In this document: in pieces, positions 37,310-48,719 of the stretch
Layout of the letters: each line of letters starts with the position of its first letter
How positions within the stretch are numbered: position 1 is the stretch's first letter
NCBI RefSeq assembly: GCF_029931775.1
Contig: NW_026612053.1
Coordinates: forward strand, 124,001-188,000
Source: Euleptes europaea
Taxonomy: Eukaryota; Chordata; Lepidosauria; Squamata; Sphaerodactylidae
DNA: 64,000 nt
Direction: 5' to 3'
Notes under the pieces: model-generated
What the model was told of the DNA's origin: nothing
Seen by the model: only the letters and a program-made list of their open reading frames with translations
Databases searched by the model: none
Made by a program: the position numbers and the translations under genes

Positions 37310-38126
37310 AGTTAGGGTCACTTCACATCTTACATTTTTTAAAAGTGTACATCTAAAAACATCAAAAAGCACATGTGTGACAAGGAAGTGCTTGTAGACA
37401 ATAGAACAAGTTCAACTGGCAGGTGGTACCCTTATTAGAAAACTGAAACGGGTGATGATTTCCTGGCAAGTGTTCATATGTTCACAAACCCAAGTTTCCT
37501 GCTGTGTTTCCATAGAAGAGCCTCCAGCATGCTGTCTACAAACAAATTGTGGAGCCACTCAAGAATAATTTTGACAGGCCAGCTCAGGAGCACAGCCAGA
37601 ATGCCTCAGTATAGTTTAAGCTTCCATTCTTGGCAAGTCTGGGAAGCTGAAATCTGTAAATATGCAAAACAGAGAACACATTTTAGCCAATGGTAGATAG
37701 TTTCACTCCCCCCAAACTATTCCTTGTATCGTTATTCGTAGGTTGTTCCCCCGGCTGCTTCTCACACAGGCAATGGGAGGAATTGTTTTCTAGTTTCAAG
37801 CTCTTCTGTAAACGGCTATAGCTGAACTCATCATTTAAATTTTTTATATAATATTAAAAGTAGGGGCAGGGAACCATGTTGCCCCACACCACCGAGATAG
37901 CAAGCACTTCTTTTTTACTTTATTTATTTCAAACACAGTCTTGGTGTTCTGACTCAGCAAAGCATTCAAAAGCTACGCTGGAACATAAAGGGGGCAATGA
38001 AGCCTGCCTTTATTTTCTAATCCCGTTTGCTTTTCTAGAACTCATGAATAGGCTCAGAATCCCTGACTCAATTTTTGGATCCCATTCTCATGACAAAGCG
38101 AATGCCTGGTCTAAAAATGAGCTCAC
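37310..38126. other. CRYGS upstream region
   Basis: Unique AT-rich sequence before the CRYGS promoter with no recognisable repeat. Lens enhancer sites would be expected near its right end, but I do not name any from sequence alone. Confidence 0.4.
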
Positions 38127-38132
38127 TATAAA
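38127..38132 (+). promoter_or_regulatory. CRYGS: CRYGS TATA box
   Basis: TATAAA in 'cactataaaatgagg', 79-84 bp before the CRYGS start codon. This predicts transcription starting near 38157. TATA promoters are usual for gamma-type crystallins. Confidence 0.75.
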
Positions 38133-38210
38133 ATGAGGCTTCCCGCTCCTGGCTCTTGCAGCTGCTTCTAGATCTCCTCCTCCACCAAGGTATCACTCCT
38201 AGCATTGACG

Positions 38211-41200
38211 ATGTCTAAATCAGGAATGAGGGTAAGTATGCTTCTAGCCTCTGCTCTTTCTCTCTGTCTGGAAAAAGGCAAAAGTCTTGACTGGCTTGCA
38301 AGCTTGGCGTTGGGTTGCCCCCCTGGCCTCCAGCGGGGGGTGGGGTGGGGGTGAGAGAATTAGGATAGTGGGGAGTTTGGCTCTCTTGATCAGAGGCAGC
38401 TGGCTCCTTCCAAGCGTAAGATGCCGTAACCACCAAGGAATATCCTCAGGGAACAAAAAGTAACAAAATAAAACTTTAGGACAAAGGAAGGAAGGGATGC
38501 ACAGCTCACTAGAGTCCTTCATAGCAACTTGCCTAGCCAGTTTACCCAGTGCCAATCCTAAAACCTGGTCAAGATTTGCTCCAGATTCTGGTACCCTGGT
38601 ACCTTAATAAAATGTGAACTGGACTTGTGAAGAGAAATTTCACTTTGAGAAATTAGAAATAAATGCCTAAATGCCTAAAACCGTTCACAAATTTTACTGC
38701 ACTTTATGTAAGAAGGTGCAGTGCCTTAGAAAATACTAAATTATGTTACATCAAGGTCAGTATTTTGAAACAATGACTTCAGACAGATACATCCATCTTT
38801 CTTTTGCTTGTGTGTTTGTTCTGTAAAAAAGACAAGGAAGATGAAGTTTGAGCTACTGGGGTGATTTTTAATTGCAGGTTATTTCTTGCTCCTGGAGCAA
38901 CAAGCTTGCAAAAATAAATCGAGACCCTTCATTTTGGCAATACCTCCTGATGGTCTCTGTAATTGTATCTATTTATTTACAAGGTATAAGGATGCACACT
39001 AGGGTAGCCGTGGAATTTGGAATGCCACATTGGCACAATGATTACTTCCACACTAACAAACGAAGTTGCAATTGTTTCATCAGCTGGAACAGATTCCGGA
39101 TTAGAACCTCAATGGGTAGCTCATGATTTTTCACCATAGGATTATATGATATGAGGACCAATCAAAGAGGTTTTGCTTATGCCTCTATGGCTGCATTGAT
39201 TCGTTGAGATTGCAGTCCTATGCACAGTTACTTGACTGTGATAGTGAACTAGAGGGACTTAGATATGCATAGGACTGCACTGACCTAGACTTTCTGAGCA
39301 ATAATTTGGTACTGCCATGTTGGGACGAACTATCTAGGACCATAAGTGGAGTGCTGTTCCATGTGTTGTTGTTATCATTTTAATAAAAGGATACCTCAGT
39401 TGGGAAGAAAGGTGCTAGTCTAGTATTCATCCTGATGTGCTAGCTGTCTACATTTGTGAAGGGCAGTGTTGAAATATGCAACCCTCATCTACATCTTGAA
39501 TGGGCTACAAACCTGATAGGATGTTGTCATTAATTTATACATAGGTTACCTCTGAGTTGCCTTGAACACTGATCTTCATCTCTTATAGCCTTTCCGCTTG
39601 ATCAGTGCAATAAATGTGCATTTGTTACTCCTTTGTTATGGACTCATTTCGACTCTGGACCCATTTCAGTTTGTCTTCCAATCTGGGCATGGGATGGAGA
39701 TGGCATTGGTCATCCTCATGGACAATCTCTGCAGGCAGCTGGATTGAGGCGGGTCGGCGCTGCTGTTACTATTAGACCTTACAGCAGCATACGACACGAT
39801 CGACTATGACCTGTTGACCCACCACCTCGCCGATGTTTGGATATGTGGGACAGCCCTTCAGTGGCTGCTCTTATTTCTCCGAGATTGGGGACAGAGAGTG
39901 GCACTAGGGGAGAGAGTCGCACCTTGACACCCTTTGGTGTGTGGGGTCCCCCAGTGGGTGATTCTCTCTCTGATGCTGTTTAACATCTATATGCGCCCTC
40001 TCGCCCAGCTAGTCCGGAGTTTCGGGCTGGGTTGTCACCAGTATGCTGATGACACTCAGCTATATCTGTTGATGGCCGGCCGGCCAGATGCAATCCCAGA
40101 TACTTTGGCCAGGTGCCTGGAGGCCGTGGTGAAATGGTTGAAACAAAGTTGGTTGAAACTAAATCCATCAAAGACGGAAGTCCTGTGGCTGGGCTGGGGG
40201 GGGGGGGGGCGCAGAGATGGGGCATCTGTTCCCGACTCTTGACAGGTTGCAATTAACACCTGCACCGACCATTAAGAGTCTGGGTGTGATGCTGAACGCC
40301 TCTCTTTCAATGGAGGCACAGGCCACTAATGTAGCCAGAATCTCTGCCAGAATTCTCATCTCTGCCAGGCTAAGCAGCTGATGCCCTACCTGTCTTGCCC
40401 TGAAGTAGCTACAGTGATCCATGCAATGGTCACATGCAGGCTGGGCTACTGTAACTTTCTCTACACAGGGCTACCCTTAAAGACTGCTCTGGAAACTCCA
40501 ACTGGTCCAGAATGCAGTGGCAAGGGTCCTTATGGGTCCCCCTTGGAGAGTACATATTCAACCTGTGCACTGGCTCCAGGTTGAGTACCAGGTCAGGTTT
40601 AAGGTTCTGGTATTGACCTTCAAACCCTTAAACAGTCTAGGACCTTCGTACATACAGGCCTGCCTCTCCTGATACACCCCTCAAAGAACATTACGCTCAT
40701 CTAGTAACAACCTATTAGTAGTCCCTGGCCCGAGACGTATCCGGCTGTCCTCAACCAGAGCCAGAGCTTTTTCCAGTGTGGCTCCAGCCTGGTGAAACTC
40801 TGTCAAATGAGACCCGGGCCCTGCAGGACTTGGTCTTGCAAGCCCTGCAGAATTGAACTGAGATGTTCGGCCAGGCCTACGGTTGAGGGCGGTGGCTGTT
40901 TCATCATGGCTGGCATCCCTTGCCTCACATGGGGCAAAGGCTGTCCCTAGTTTGGCCCTGGTGAGTGGTGTTGGCAGTGATTCTGGGGCCCCACCCTGGC
41001 CTTTTGTCAAGGGCCCCAGAATCACTAAACCCTCCCCCCACCCCTGCTAGACACTTTGAGATATATAGAAATTTTCAGTCTGTGGAGAGTTTAGAGACCT
41101 ACTAGAAGCAAGGGGGTTGGGCAGAAGGTTGTGCTTCTGATTCAAAAGAAGAGGATTCATCAAATGGGAAACATTTTCTGCCACTTCAATTGCTAGCTAC

Positions 41201-41577
41201 TGATATTGAGAACGCTGGCATCTGAGTGGGGCCAGGAGGTGGAGCTTATTGAACTCTGCAGTTGATAGCCAAAACTTTGTTTGCTTCAGTAGCTGGCCCT
41301 GGCACATGCAGTGGGCAAAGCCTGTGCTTGGGTTTTAGCTCAGGGTGAAGGGCCTGCACAGAGAAATGGAAGTAAGAGCATCCTACACAGCTGCTGCCAT
41401 TTAATGGCACCACTTTGCTCTGCCAACACACAGATTTTAGGGGTGGGGAAGAGGAGGCTATAAACAAAGCCAGCCCAGATACAAGGGCAGGTAGTCATTG
41501 ACTGTGACACAGAAGGGATGCAAAAATAAAATATCATCCATCACTGTCACTTTCTGCAATAGCGAGTCCTCACTTCC

Positions 41578-41610
<33 letters not shown>

Positions 41611-44230
41611 GAATCACAGCTGATTTATGGCAACCCCGTAGGGTTCTCAAGGCAAGAGACGCTCAGAGGTGGTTTGCCATTGCCTGCCTCCATGTAGGCT
41701 GAGAGAGTTCTGAGAGAACTGTGATTGGCCCAAGGTCACCCAGAAGACTTCATGTGGAGGAGTGGGAAATAGAACCCACTTCTCCAGATTAGAGTCTGCC
41801 ACTCTTCACCACTGTGCCACGCTGGCTGCTACCATATCTCTATCCACCCTACCATATCTCTAAATACTTGTTGAGACTCATGTGGATAATCAGTGGTTGG
41901 TATTTTTGCCTAAAAAAAATGTCTGGGGGCTCTGTCAATTGGGACAATGTCTCAGCGCCATGTCTCAGCACATTGTAATGTGGTTGCAAGTGTGGGATGT
42001 TGTAGTGCTTCAGCGCAAGAGAAGATGCCAGTTAACTCAGCCAAGCTGCACTGTGTCTAGCAGAAACTGTATTGCCTTCTTCAATGCTTTGCGTGTGTTT
42101 CAGATCACCTTCTACGAAGGGAAGAATTTCCAGGGCCGCCGCTATGAGTGTGACCGGGACAATTCGGATTTCCACAATGAGCTGAGCCGTTGCAATTCCA
42201 TCCGTGTGGACGGAGGTGCCTGGGTTATATATGAGCGACCAAACTTTGCAGGGAACATGTATGTGCTGACCCATGGGGATTATCCTGAATACCAACGCTG
42301 GATGGGCCTTAACGACCGCATCAGCTCATGCAAAACCGTTCAGCTAGTAAGTGTGTCTTTTCTTTCCCTTCTGATCTTGAACACGTGACGCTGCCTTGAA
42401 TTGAGTCAGACCATTGGTCTGTGAAAGTCAGTATCATCTACTCTGACTGGCAGTGGCTCTCCAGGTCCTTTGTGTCACCTACGTTTTGGTTCTTTTACCT
42501 GGAGATGGCAAGAATTGAACCTGGAACCTTCTGCATGCAAAGCAGATGCTCTACCACTGAGCCACAGCTTCTCAGGCCCCTTCCGCAAGGCCTGGGACAT
42601 TTGTAATCAAGATCATGCAAAGTCTGAACAGCAGGATACATTTGTCAATTTCCTTTCTTGTTGCATGCAGAAGACCCCAGAATGTTATTTCACGTTAATT
42701 TACTTGGAATAACTCACACACACTTATTTCTGTTCTCAGAGCATAAATTTACAATTCCCGAGGGTTAGTCATGATATTCTGTTGCTGCAAAAATAAATAG
42801 GATTCCTGCTGCATCCTGAAGACTACTAAGTTTCATTCCACCATAAACCTTTGTGGATTAGAGTCCACTTCATCATAGAATAAAAACTTGTTTGTCTTGA
42901 GGCTGCTGCAGGATTCTTGTTTATTTTAGAATTATGATTGCCCTTTCCCACACATAATGCATTTAATCCCCTCCTGTTTTTAGCCCCCAAGGTTATATGT
43001 TAAGAAGAAATATATATTGAATAAGGTGGCATAAGCTTCCGTTTAAGCGTCTAATATCTGTGCATTAGGAACATGCACCCAGTCAGCCTCTCAGATGTTG
43101 GCACTTAACTGGGAGGGGTTACCCTTGTTAGGGGAAGCTTGTAGGGGACAGTGGAATTTCAGCACCCTGCCCTATTTCTTGCAGACCCAAAGGGGTTTGT
43201 AAAATCCATGGCAGAAGGTCCTGATTAGGTACCTTTAGAGGGTTGAGCTCTGATGGGAATAGCAAACTGGGCCCATAACCCTGTTGCGGGAGCTGGCGGA
43301 TTGTGCCAACGCCCAGGAATAACCACCAGTACCAGTAGAGCTTGTAGAAAATGCAGTTGTTTATTCACAGTGCTATAAACACACTCTTCCTCCACTGTCT
43401 CCCGACGCAGACTCACAGAGTCTTACACTTATATACAGATGCCATCTCCAGGCAGTAATTAGTGTTACTTGGCTGAGTCACTCTCCAGGTGCAACTCATT
43501 ACCTTCAGGCTGAGTCACCCTACAGGTGCAACTCATTAACTCAGTCTCAGGCCTTCTAGGGGCTTTCCAGGTTATTGCATCAGCTTAGCTTGACACTTAG
43601 ATTCCCTGAATCTAAAACCACCTGTCATTGCTAATATGAACAGACTTGCATATTCTGTCAGAAGGTGCACATGCAACCATCACACATGCAGTCAATATCA
43701 GGTGTTTCTGGCGTATTACAAGGTGACAAAGGCCAGAAGAGCTAGAAGCATGCACTTGAAAGCACACACACCAAAAGGCTTTAGGTGTATTTGTGGGTGT
43801 TAGCTGGCCTTGGGGATGCATCCACAACCTCAGTGCATTCTTTGTGCTGATGCTTCACAGCCATTTTTCAACACTATGTAGAGTGAAGCCATGTGCTGCA
43901 AATACATCCCTCTGTACAGATTCTCAGTAACCTGTGCTCTCTCTTTCCCTGTTCCAGCTCAGCGGAGGCAAACACCAGATCCAGCTCTTTGAGAAGGGTG
44001 AGTTTAGTGGCCAGATGCATGAATTCATGGATGACTGCCCTTCTGTCATGGATCAGTTCCACATGCGGGAAATCCATTCCTGCAAAGTCCTGGAGGGAGC
44101 CTGGGTTTTCTACGAACATCCCAACTTCCGCGGCCGGCAATACCTTCTGGAGAGAGGAGAGTACAACAAGCCTGTCGAGTGGGGGGCGACCTCCCCAGTG
44201 GTCCAGTCCTTCCGGCGTGTTGTTGAGTAA
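38211..44230 (+). CDS. CRYGS: CRYGS, gamma-S crystallin, 3 coding exons
   Basis: Exons 38211-38231, 42104-42346 and 43958-44230; introns are GT-AG and phase 0. The total is 537 nt, 178 residues plus TAA, the same length as human. Exon 1 encodes only MSKSGMR. Exons 2 and 3 each encode one beta-gamma domain of two Greek keys, the classic crystallin layout. The four motifs start [33 protein letters not shown] and [11 protein letters not shown], each with the conserved aromatic and glycine. The protein ends SFRRVVE. Family knowledge: an abundant monomeric structural protein of the lens fibre cytoplasm that gives refractive index. A TATA box precedes it and a poly(A) signal follows closely. Intron 1 (3.9 kb) carries an L2 LINE, and intron 2 a reverse SINE. 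Confidence 0.97.
39600..41040 (+). mobile_element. L2-type LINE fragment in CRYGS intron 1
   Basis: Readable reverse transcriptase pieces: [13 protein letters not shown] near 39780, then a frame from 39934 with [27 protein letters not shown] and [14 protein letters not shown]. The YADD box is intact. The 3' part (40680-41030) is antisense to an apparently open minus-strand frame, which is a shadow. The C-run at 40197-40210 and several stops break the frame. It belongs to a different L2 subfamily from the copy at 21600-23290. Confidence 0.85.
41579..41828 (-). repeat. tRNA-derived SINE with (GT)n tail
   Basis: A (GT)n run at 41579-41606 is followed by 'cacagctgatttatggcaac', 'gaggtggtttgccattgcct', 'cccaaggtcacccag', and a reverse tRNA-like head ending 'ccactgtgccacgctggct'. 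Same family as 60420-60662. Confidence 0.8.
42385..42585 (-). repeat. tRNA-derived SINE, reverse copy
   Basis: Reverse complement of the 36963-37180 family, with 'agattgaacctggaacc'-like B box and 'gctctaccactgagccaca' A box visible. It lies in CRYGS intron 2. Confidence 0.8.
42793..42925. repeat. Fold-back Penelope-like fragment
   Basis: The left arm (about 42800-42838, cctgctgcatcctgaagact) is inversely related to the right arm (about 42878-42919, tttgtcttgaggctgctgca), at roughly 70 percent by eye. The centre is 'ccataaacctttgtgg...gagtccacttcatca', a phrase shared with other elements of this type. It lies in CRYGS intron 2. Confidence 0.5.
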
Positions 44231-44278
44231 TGGACAGCATGGTGTGTGCAACTGATGTGAAAGCTGGCTTGATGCATA

Positions 44279-44284
44279 AATAAA
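44279..44284 (+). terminator. CRYGS: CRYGS poly(A) signal AATAAA
   Basis: AATAAA in 'gcataaataaagtatg', 49 bp after the stop codon. It implies a very short 3' UTR with cleavage near 44300, typical of gamma crystallin mRNAs. Confidence 0.85.
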
Positions 44285-44303
44285 GTATGTGAGGGCTTGA
44301 TGC

Positions 44304-45581
44304 TGCTGGTCATTATTTGTAGCAGTTGTGCATCTGAATGCAATGCACTCTTTTCTTCAAGAGAGGTGGTTTAACCTCTCATGCTACCCCTATTACTAGG
44401 ATACTGTAGCAATAAAGGCATGCAGAATCACTTTCTGTAAGCTCTGGAATCTTCTTGGGGCTTGCCCAAATGGCAGCTTGCCAGTTTTTTTTTTTTTTTG
44501 TTTGTTTCTTAGGCAAGAGATGTCCAGGGGAAGGGGGCGCTCCTTTTCCCTGGGATACCTTTTCAGCCTCTGTCTTGGGAACCCAACTATGTGAACTGCA
44601 CAGTCCTCATTGGTCACTTGCTGGTTACTGTCAGCCATGTCGACTCACAGGAATCTGTGCAGCTTGAAGCATTCTGCACATGACACAGGTCTTATTTGAA
44701 ATCACCCCCATAATCAAAGTCTTTCTGCACATGGGAAGCTTCTAGCCCTACTCCGAGATCTGTACAGTATTCGTGAGGTATCCATGCCCTGATCCCAGTT
44801 AGTATTCCAAATTACTTTGAGTAATTACAGGCTGATTTTTTTTCCAGGTTTTATATTGGTCTGGGAAGATATAAGGCACTCTGGGAAAAAGAACAAGGTA
44901 GTGGTCTGGCTAGATAGAGGTGTCATCTGAGACACAAACTCTCCTGCCTAAAGTCTTGGTGCTTTTTATCATACAACTTAGGGTGATGTATGTAGGATTC
45001 CAAGGCCTATGTAATATTCTCACATAGCTGTGGCTGCTAAGAGAGGGGGTACGATTTTGGGGGCTCTGGTCATCTTGGAGGCCCACATGCAGGAAATTCC
45101 TGGTATTTGTTTTCATTACATTTAGGGTAGGTTTTGGTGATGAGAGAGGGGCCACAGAGGGAATCTTGTCAGCGGGAGGGGCTGAGGTAACTCTCGTTGG
45201 TTCCCTACTCAAGCCCTGACCAGATCCAAATCTCCTTAACTTCAGCAATGATCATGTGCTTCCAGGTAGACTGTGGGCTTCAGTTAGTTTTCCATATGCA
45301 AGGAAGGGTGTGTTCGTGTGTGTGTGTGTGTGAGTGAGAGAGAGAGAGAGAGAAGAGAGGAATTCTTTCACACAAGAGATTCCCCCTATACATTGTGAGG
45401 TGGTGTTAGCTGTACAAATATGATTGTTATGTGCACCCCAAGGCTACTTCTTTGAACAATGATAAGTCACAGAAGCAGCGCTTACCTGAGATGGTTCTCT
45501 TTGGAGAAGAGCACTTATGGTGTTCTTAAAGTGTTCACTTCATATGCAAATGTACCAGTAGGGTGCGGAAGGAAGCAAAGA
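44304..45581. other. Downstream of CRYGS, no gene
   Basis: Unique sequence with a T-run at about 44485-44500 and a (TG)n(AG)n microsatellite at about 45311-45352. Open frames on the minus strand here lack any family resemblance. Confidence 0.4.
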
Positions 45582-45791
45582 CTGTTACCGCACTAGGTAT
45601 TCCCAGCGATGTATTAAGAGTTTGGAAATGTTATAAAAAATACTGTTCGCACTTTGTTTGGCCCCTTTAGCTGTGAAGACGTCTTCCAACCATTTTTTAG
45701 CCGTGGCATCCAAAAACCCTTTTAAAGTGATGTTTTTTATAACATTTCCAAACGCTTGATGCATCGCTGGGAATTCCTAGTGCAGTAACAG
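45582..45791. mobile_element. 210-bp MITE with about 62-bp terminal inverted repeats
   Basis: The left terminus ctgttaccgcactaggtatt and the reverse complement of the right terminus ctgttactgcactaggaatt continue to match through 'tttggaaatgttataaaaaa' for about 62 bp. No clear target duplication is seen, so the superfamily is open. Confidence 0.8.
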
Positions 45792-47802
45792 CCCTAGTCC
45801 TGCAGAGCAGTAGATCTGCTGCCCCACATCAGATCTCAGAGAGAGAGAGAGAGAGACCCTGCAGTTTATGGGTATTTCAGCCAAGTCCCAGCAGTGCATC
45901 TGCTTCTTTTTCCTCCTCCGCCACAATCTAAATGCCGTTTTCTTGTCACATAGACTCCCCCATCAGCCCTCTCTCTTCATAGAAGGAAGGGGAATTAGTT
46001 TTTTCCAAGCTCTGATGGGAACTTGGCTTGAGCTCTTTCTTGGAATTTATGGCCCATTGAGGAGATTACAGCCATTGTGATTAATTTCCATCCCATTTGT
46101 AACGCAGCATAGATTGAGCTACCATAATCAGAACTGAAGCCTGTAACACTATATTCCTTCTTATTAATTTGAATTAATTCATAGGGCCATCTGCAAAGGC
46201 ATCTCTCGCGCCTTTGCTTTAAATCACCGGACACTGTGACTTGACGGCACATACACGCTCACGTTCATTTTAAAGGAATATTGTAAACCAGCACTCTTTG
46301 TCCTGCCTGCAGTTAAATAGGTGCAATCTTCGGAAAGTTAACCATTGCTGCATCCCATAGCAATCAATAACATTTTAATCATGCTTAACTTCTGCGGAAT
46401 TCCTACAGGATAACGAAATTCCCAGTTCCTTCCTTCTCTCTGTGATTGCTGATTCTTCTCTGCCCAGAACAAATCTACTTCCCCACTTAGCCACCAGATG
46501 TCAGCCTTTCTCTTCTTTCTGCTCACCTACCATAATATCAAGAACTCTCTGGGTAAACTCCCCCCCCCCACATTCTATTATGTTATGCCTCAAGTCTTAG
46601 GAAATAACAAATGTCCATTTTATTGGACATTTTCTCTGCTGGGTACTCTGGGGAATCCAGGAATTTTTTGCATATCAAGCAAGGGAATGGGGGACTTAGG
46701 ATAATGATACTGGGTTTATAAAGTGTGTACTCTCCTAGCAAGGACCCCACAGTCTCTTCCAGTATGATATATGAGGTTATTATGTAGCAATGATGCAGGG
46801 TATGTGATGCTTGTCAGCAGCTACAATAATACAGCCCCTGTGAATACAGTATTAATTAGGTACTAGCCCAGCAGGAAAGACTCCCTGCCCCTGGTGTGTG
46901 TGTGAGTGTGTGTGTGTGTCCGAGAGAAAGAGGAGCTATGCTTTGGCTTTGTCGGGGTGGGGAGGAATCAATGGAAATACGGTAGGATGGTTTGGGTGTG
47001 GGGGCGCAGCAGTGGGGGATGGAAAGGGCCTTCGGTGAATGAAATGGGGAAGAGGACCACTGATTGGGGAGGGGAATGGATGATGTGGGGAGAGGGCCCC
47101 CATGATCATACAGAGAAGACAGATGTAACAAGCACAGAGGGGTGGGACTGAACTAGAAGCACCAGCTCAAATTCCCTACTCATGTCCAGTCCAGCTGGTT
47201 TTAGAAGTTTGCACCAGAAGTGGTTGGTGCAGTGCTGAATGGCTAGCACCTATACACCACCAATTACTCCCTCCCAAAAATCCCCAGTGCAGTTATTCAC
47301 TTCTTCTTTTTTTTTAAAAAAAGCCTAATTAATAATAAAGTAATGATCAACCCAATTCAGAATGTTTCTTACCTTTCTCTGCAATAGGGACCCAAAGCAA
47401 CTTACAAAACAAAGCAAAACAAAACAAAACACCAGCATAAATAACCAGAAAAAAACAAAAGGTACATGAAGAGAGCAATCCTGATTAGTTCTACTCAGAA
47501 TCCTACTCAGGTCAACTCAATGGTGCTTTCTTGCTCATAGGAAAGTGTTCTTAGGATGGTACTAGAAACATTGGGGTCTGGTATCCACCAAGATGGTCAT
47601 TCAAGGCCACAGGCTGAAAGTGAAGAGTCCTTTGCTCAGCCTGGATCTAACACCACTGGCGGCCATCTTCCCACAATCCCCTCCGCTGCATAAAAGGCAC
47701 ATGTGGTGGTTTTTATTTTTAAAAAGACCGACAGCCACCAGATGGAAGGAAAACAGGCAGATGCACGTGCATGACTTTTCTAGTATTCACCCTAACATTT
47801 CA
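45792..47802. other. Intergenic, partly conserved-looking unique DNA
   Basis: The stretch 46010-46540 is AT-rich, unique and full of homeodomain-type TAATT/ATTA words ('ttattaatttgaattaattc'), which looks like a conserved noncoding element. Microsatellites lie at 45838-45855 (GA) and 46894-46920 (GT). The part 47280-47465 resembles a LINE 3' end ('gggacccaaagcaacttac'). No gene. Confidence 0.4.
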
Positions 47803-47813
47803 GTTGTGAGTAG

Positions 47814-48537
47814 TAGGGCTGTCGATTCGGTTCGTTCCGAACCAAAAAACCGTAGAATTTCCCCTGTTTTGGCGGTTTCTGGTTTGGGACAAACCGAATT
47901 TTAAAAAGGCGGGAAACGGGGGAGCCGAATTCACCGACTTGGGGGATTCGGCAAATAAATTCGGCAAATTCGGGCTTTGGCACCCCACGCGCGCCTTCAG
48001 GGGGCTTCCCTGAAGGCGCGCGGGGGGCCCTTTAAACAGATCTGTGCCTCCCGGCTGTGCCTCCCGGCTGGGCTTCCCTGAAGGCGTGTGGGGGCACTTT
48101 AAACAGATCTACGCCTAACAGCTGTTAGGCGCAGATCTGTTTAAAGGCCCCCCCGCATGCCTTCAGGGAAGCCCCCTGAAGGCACGGGGAGGCCCTTTAA
48201 ACAGATCTGTGCCTCCCAGCTGGGAGGCACAGATCTGTTCAGCCACCCCCGGTGCACCTTCAGGGGGTTTCCCTGAAGGCTCACGGGGGGCCCTTTAAAC
48301 AGACTTGTGCCTCCTGGCCGGGAGGCACAGGTCTGTTCCACCCCCCCCCCCCCCGCGGGCCTTCAGGGAAGCCCCATGTAGGCCCGCGGGGGGGGGGAAT
48401 TTTCCCCCGAACTCCAGATCTCGCCCGAATTTTGGGGATCCAAAGCGGGGCAGTTTGGACTTCGGCACGGCCCGAATTTAAAAGGGCCAAATTTTGCCGA
48501 AGCCGAACTGTACCAAATTTTTTTTTCAACAGCCCTA
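47814..48537. mobile_element. 724-bp palindrome-rich non-autonomous hAT element
   Basis: Termini TAGGGCTGT and ACAGCCCTA are 9-bp inverted repeats, flanked by exact 8-bp duplications gtgagtag at 47806-47813 and 48538-48545. Subterminal regions repeat ccgaa/ttcgg words. The GC-rich core is a run of hairpins, for example 47988-48022, 48105-48138 and 48201-48236, built from two motifs: 'ccttcaggg...ccctgaagg' and 'agatctgtgcctcccagc' with its inverse. There is no protein frame. It is inserted 3 bp inside the MITE that ends at 48711. Confidence 0.85.
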
Positions 48538-48542
48538 GTGAG

Positions 48543-48711
48543 TAGGGTTGCCAGGTCTCTCTCTCTGCCACTGGTGGGACGTTTTTGGGGCAGAGCCTGG
48601 AGGACAGGGTTTGGGGAGGGGAGGGACTTCAATGCCATAGAGTCCAATCGGCTGGAGATCAGTTGTAATAGCAGGAGATCTCCAGCTAGTACCTGGAGGT
48701 TGGCAACCCTA
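48543..48711. mobile_element. 'gttgccaa' hAT-type MITE, host of the 47814 insertion
   Basis: Starts tagggttgccagg and ends gttggcaacccta, in the orientation opposite to 51861-52068. Its 8-bp target duplication is gttgtgag (47803-47810, beyond the inserted element) and gttgtgaa (48712-48719), 7 of 8 matching. Confidence 0.9.
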
Positions 48712-48719
48712 GTTGTGAA

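Noticed and set aside
40681-41025. 114-codon minus-strand frame
   Set aside because: It is antisense to the decayed 3' coding part of an L2 LINE.
43874-44251. 125-codon minus-strand open frame overlapping CRYGS exon 3
   Set aside because: It is the antisense of a conserved crystallin exon with no independent protein features.
47985-48370. CRISPR-like repeat array
   Set aside because: The units are inverted palindromes of unequal spacing inside a eukaryotic transposon, with no constant repeat and unique spacers.
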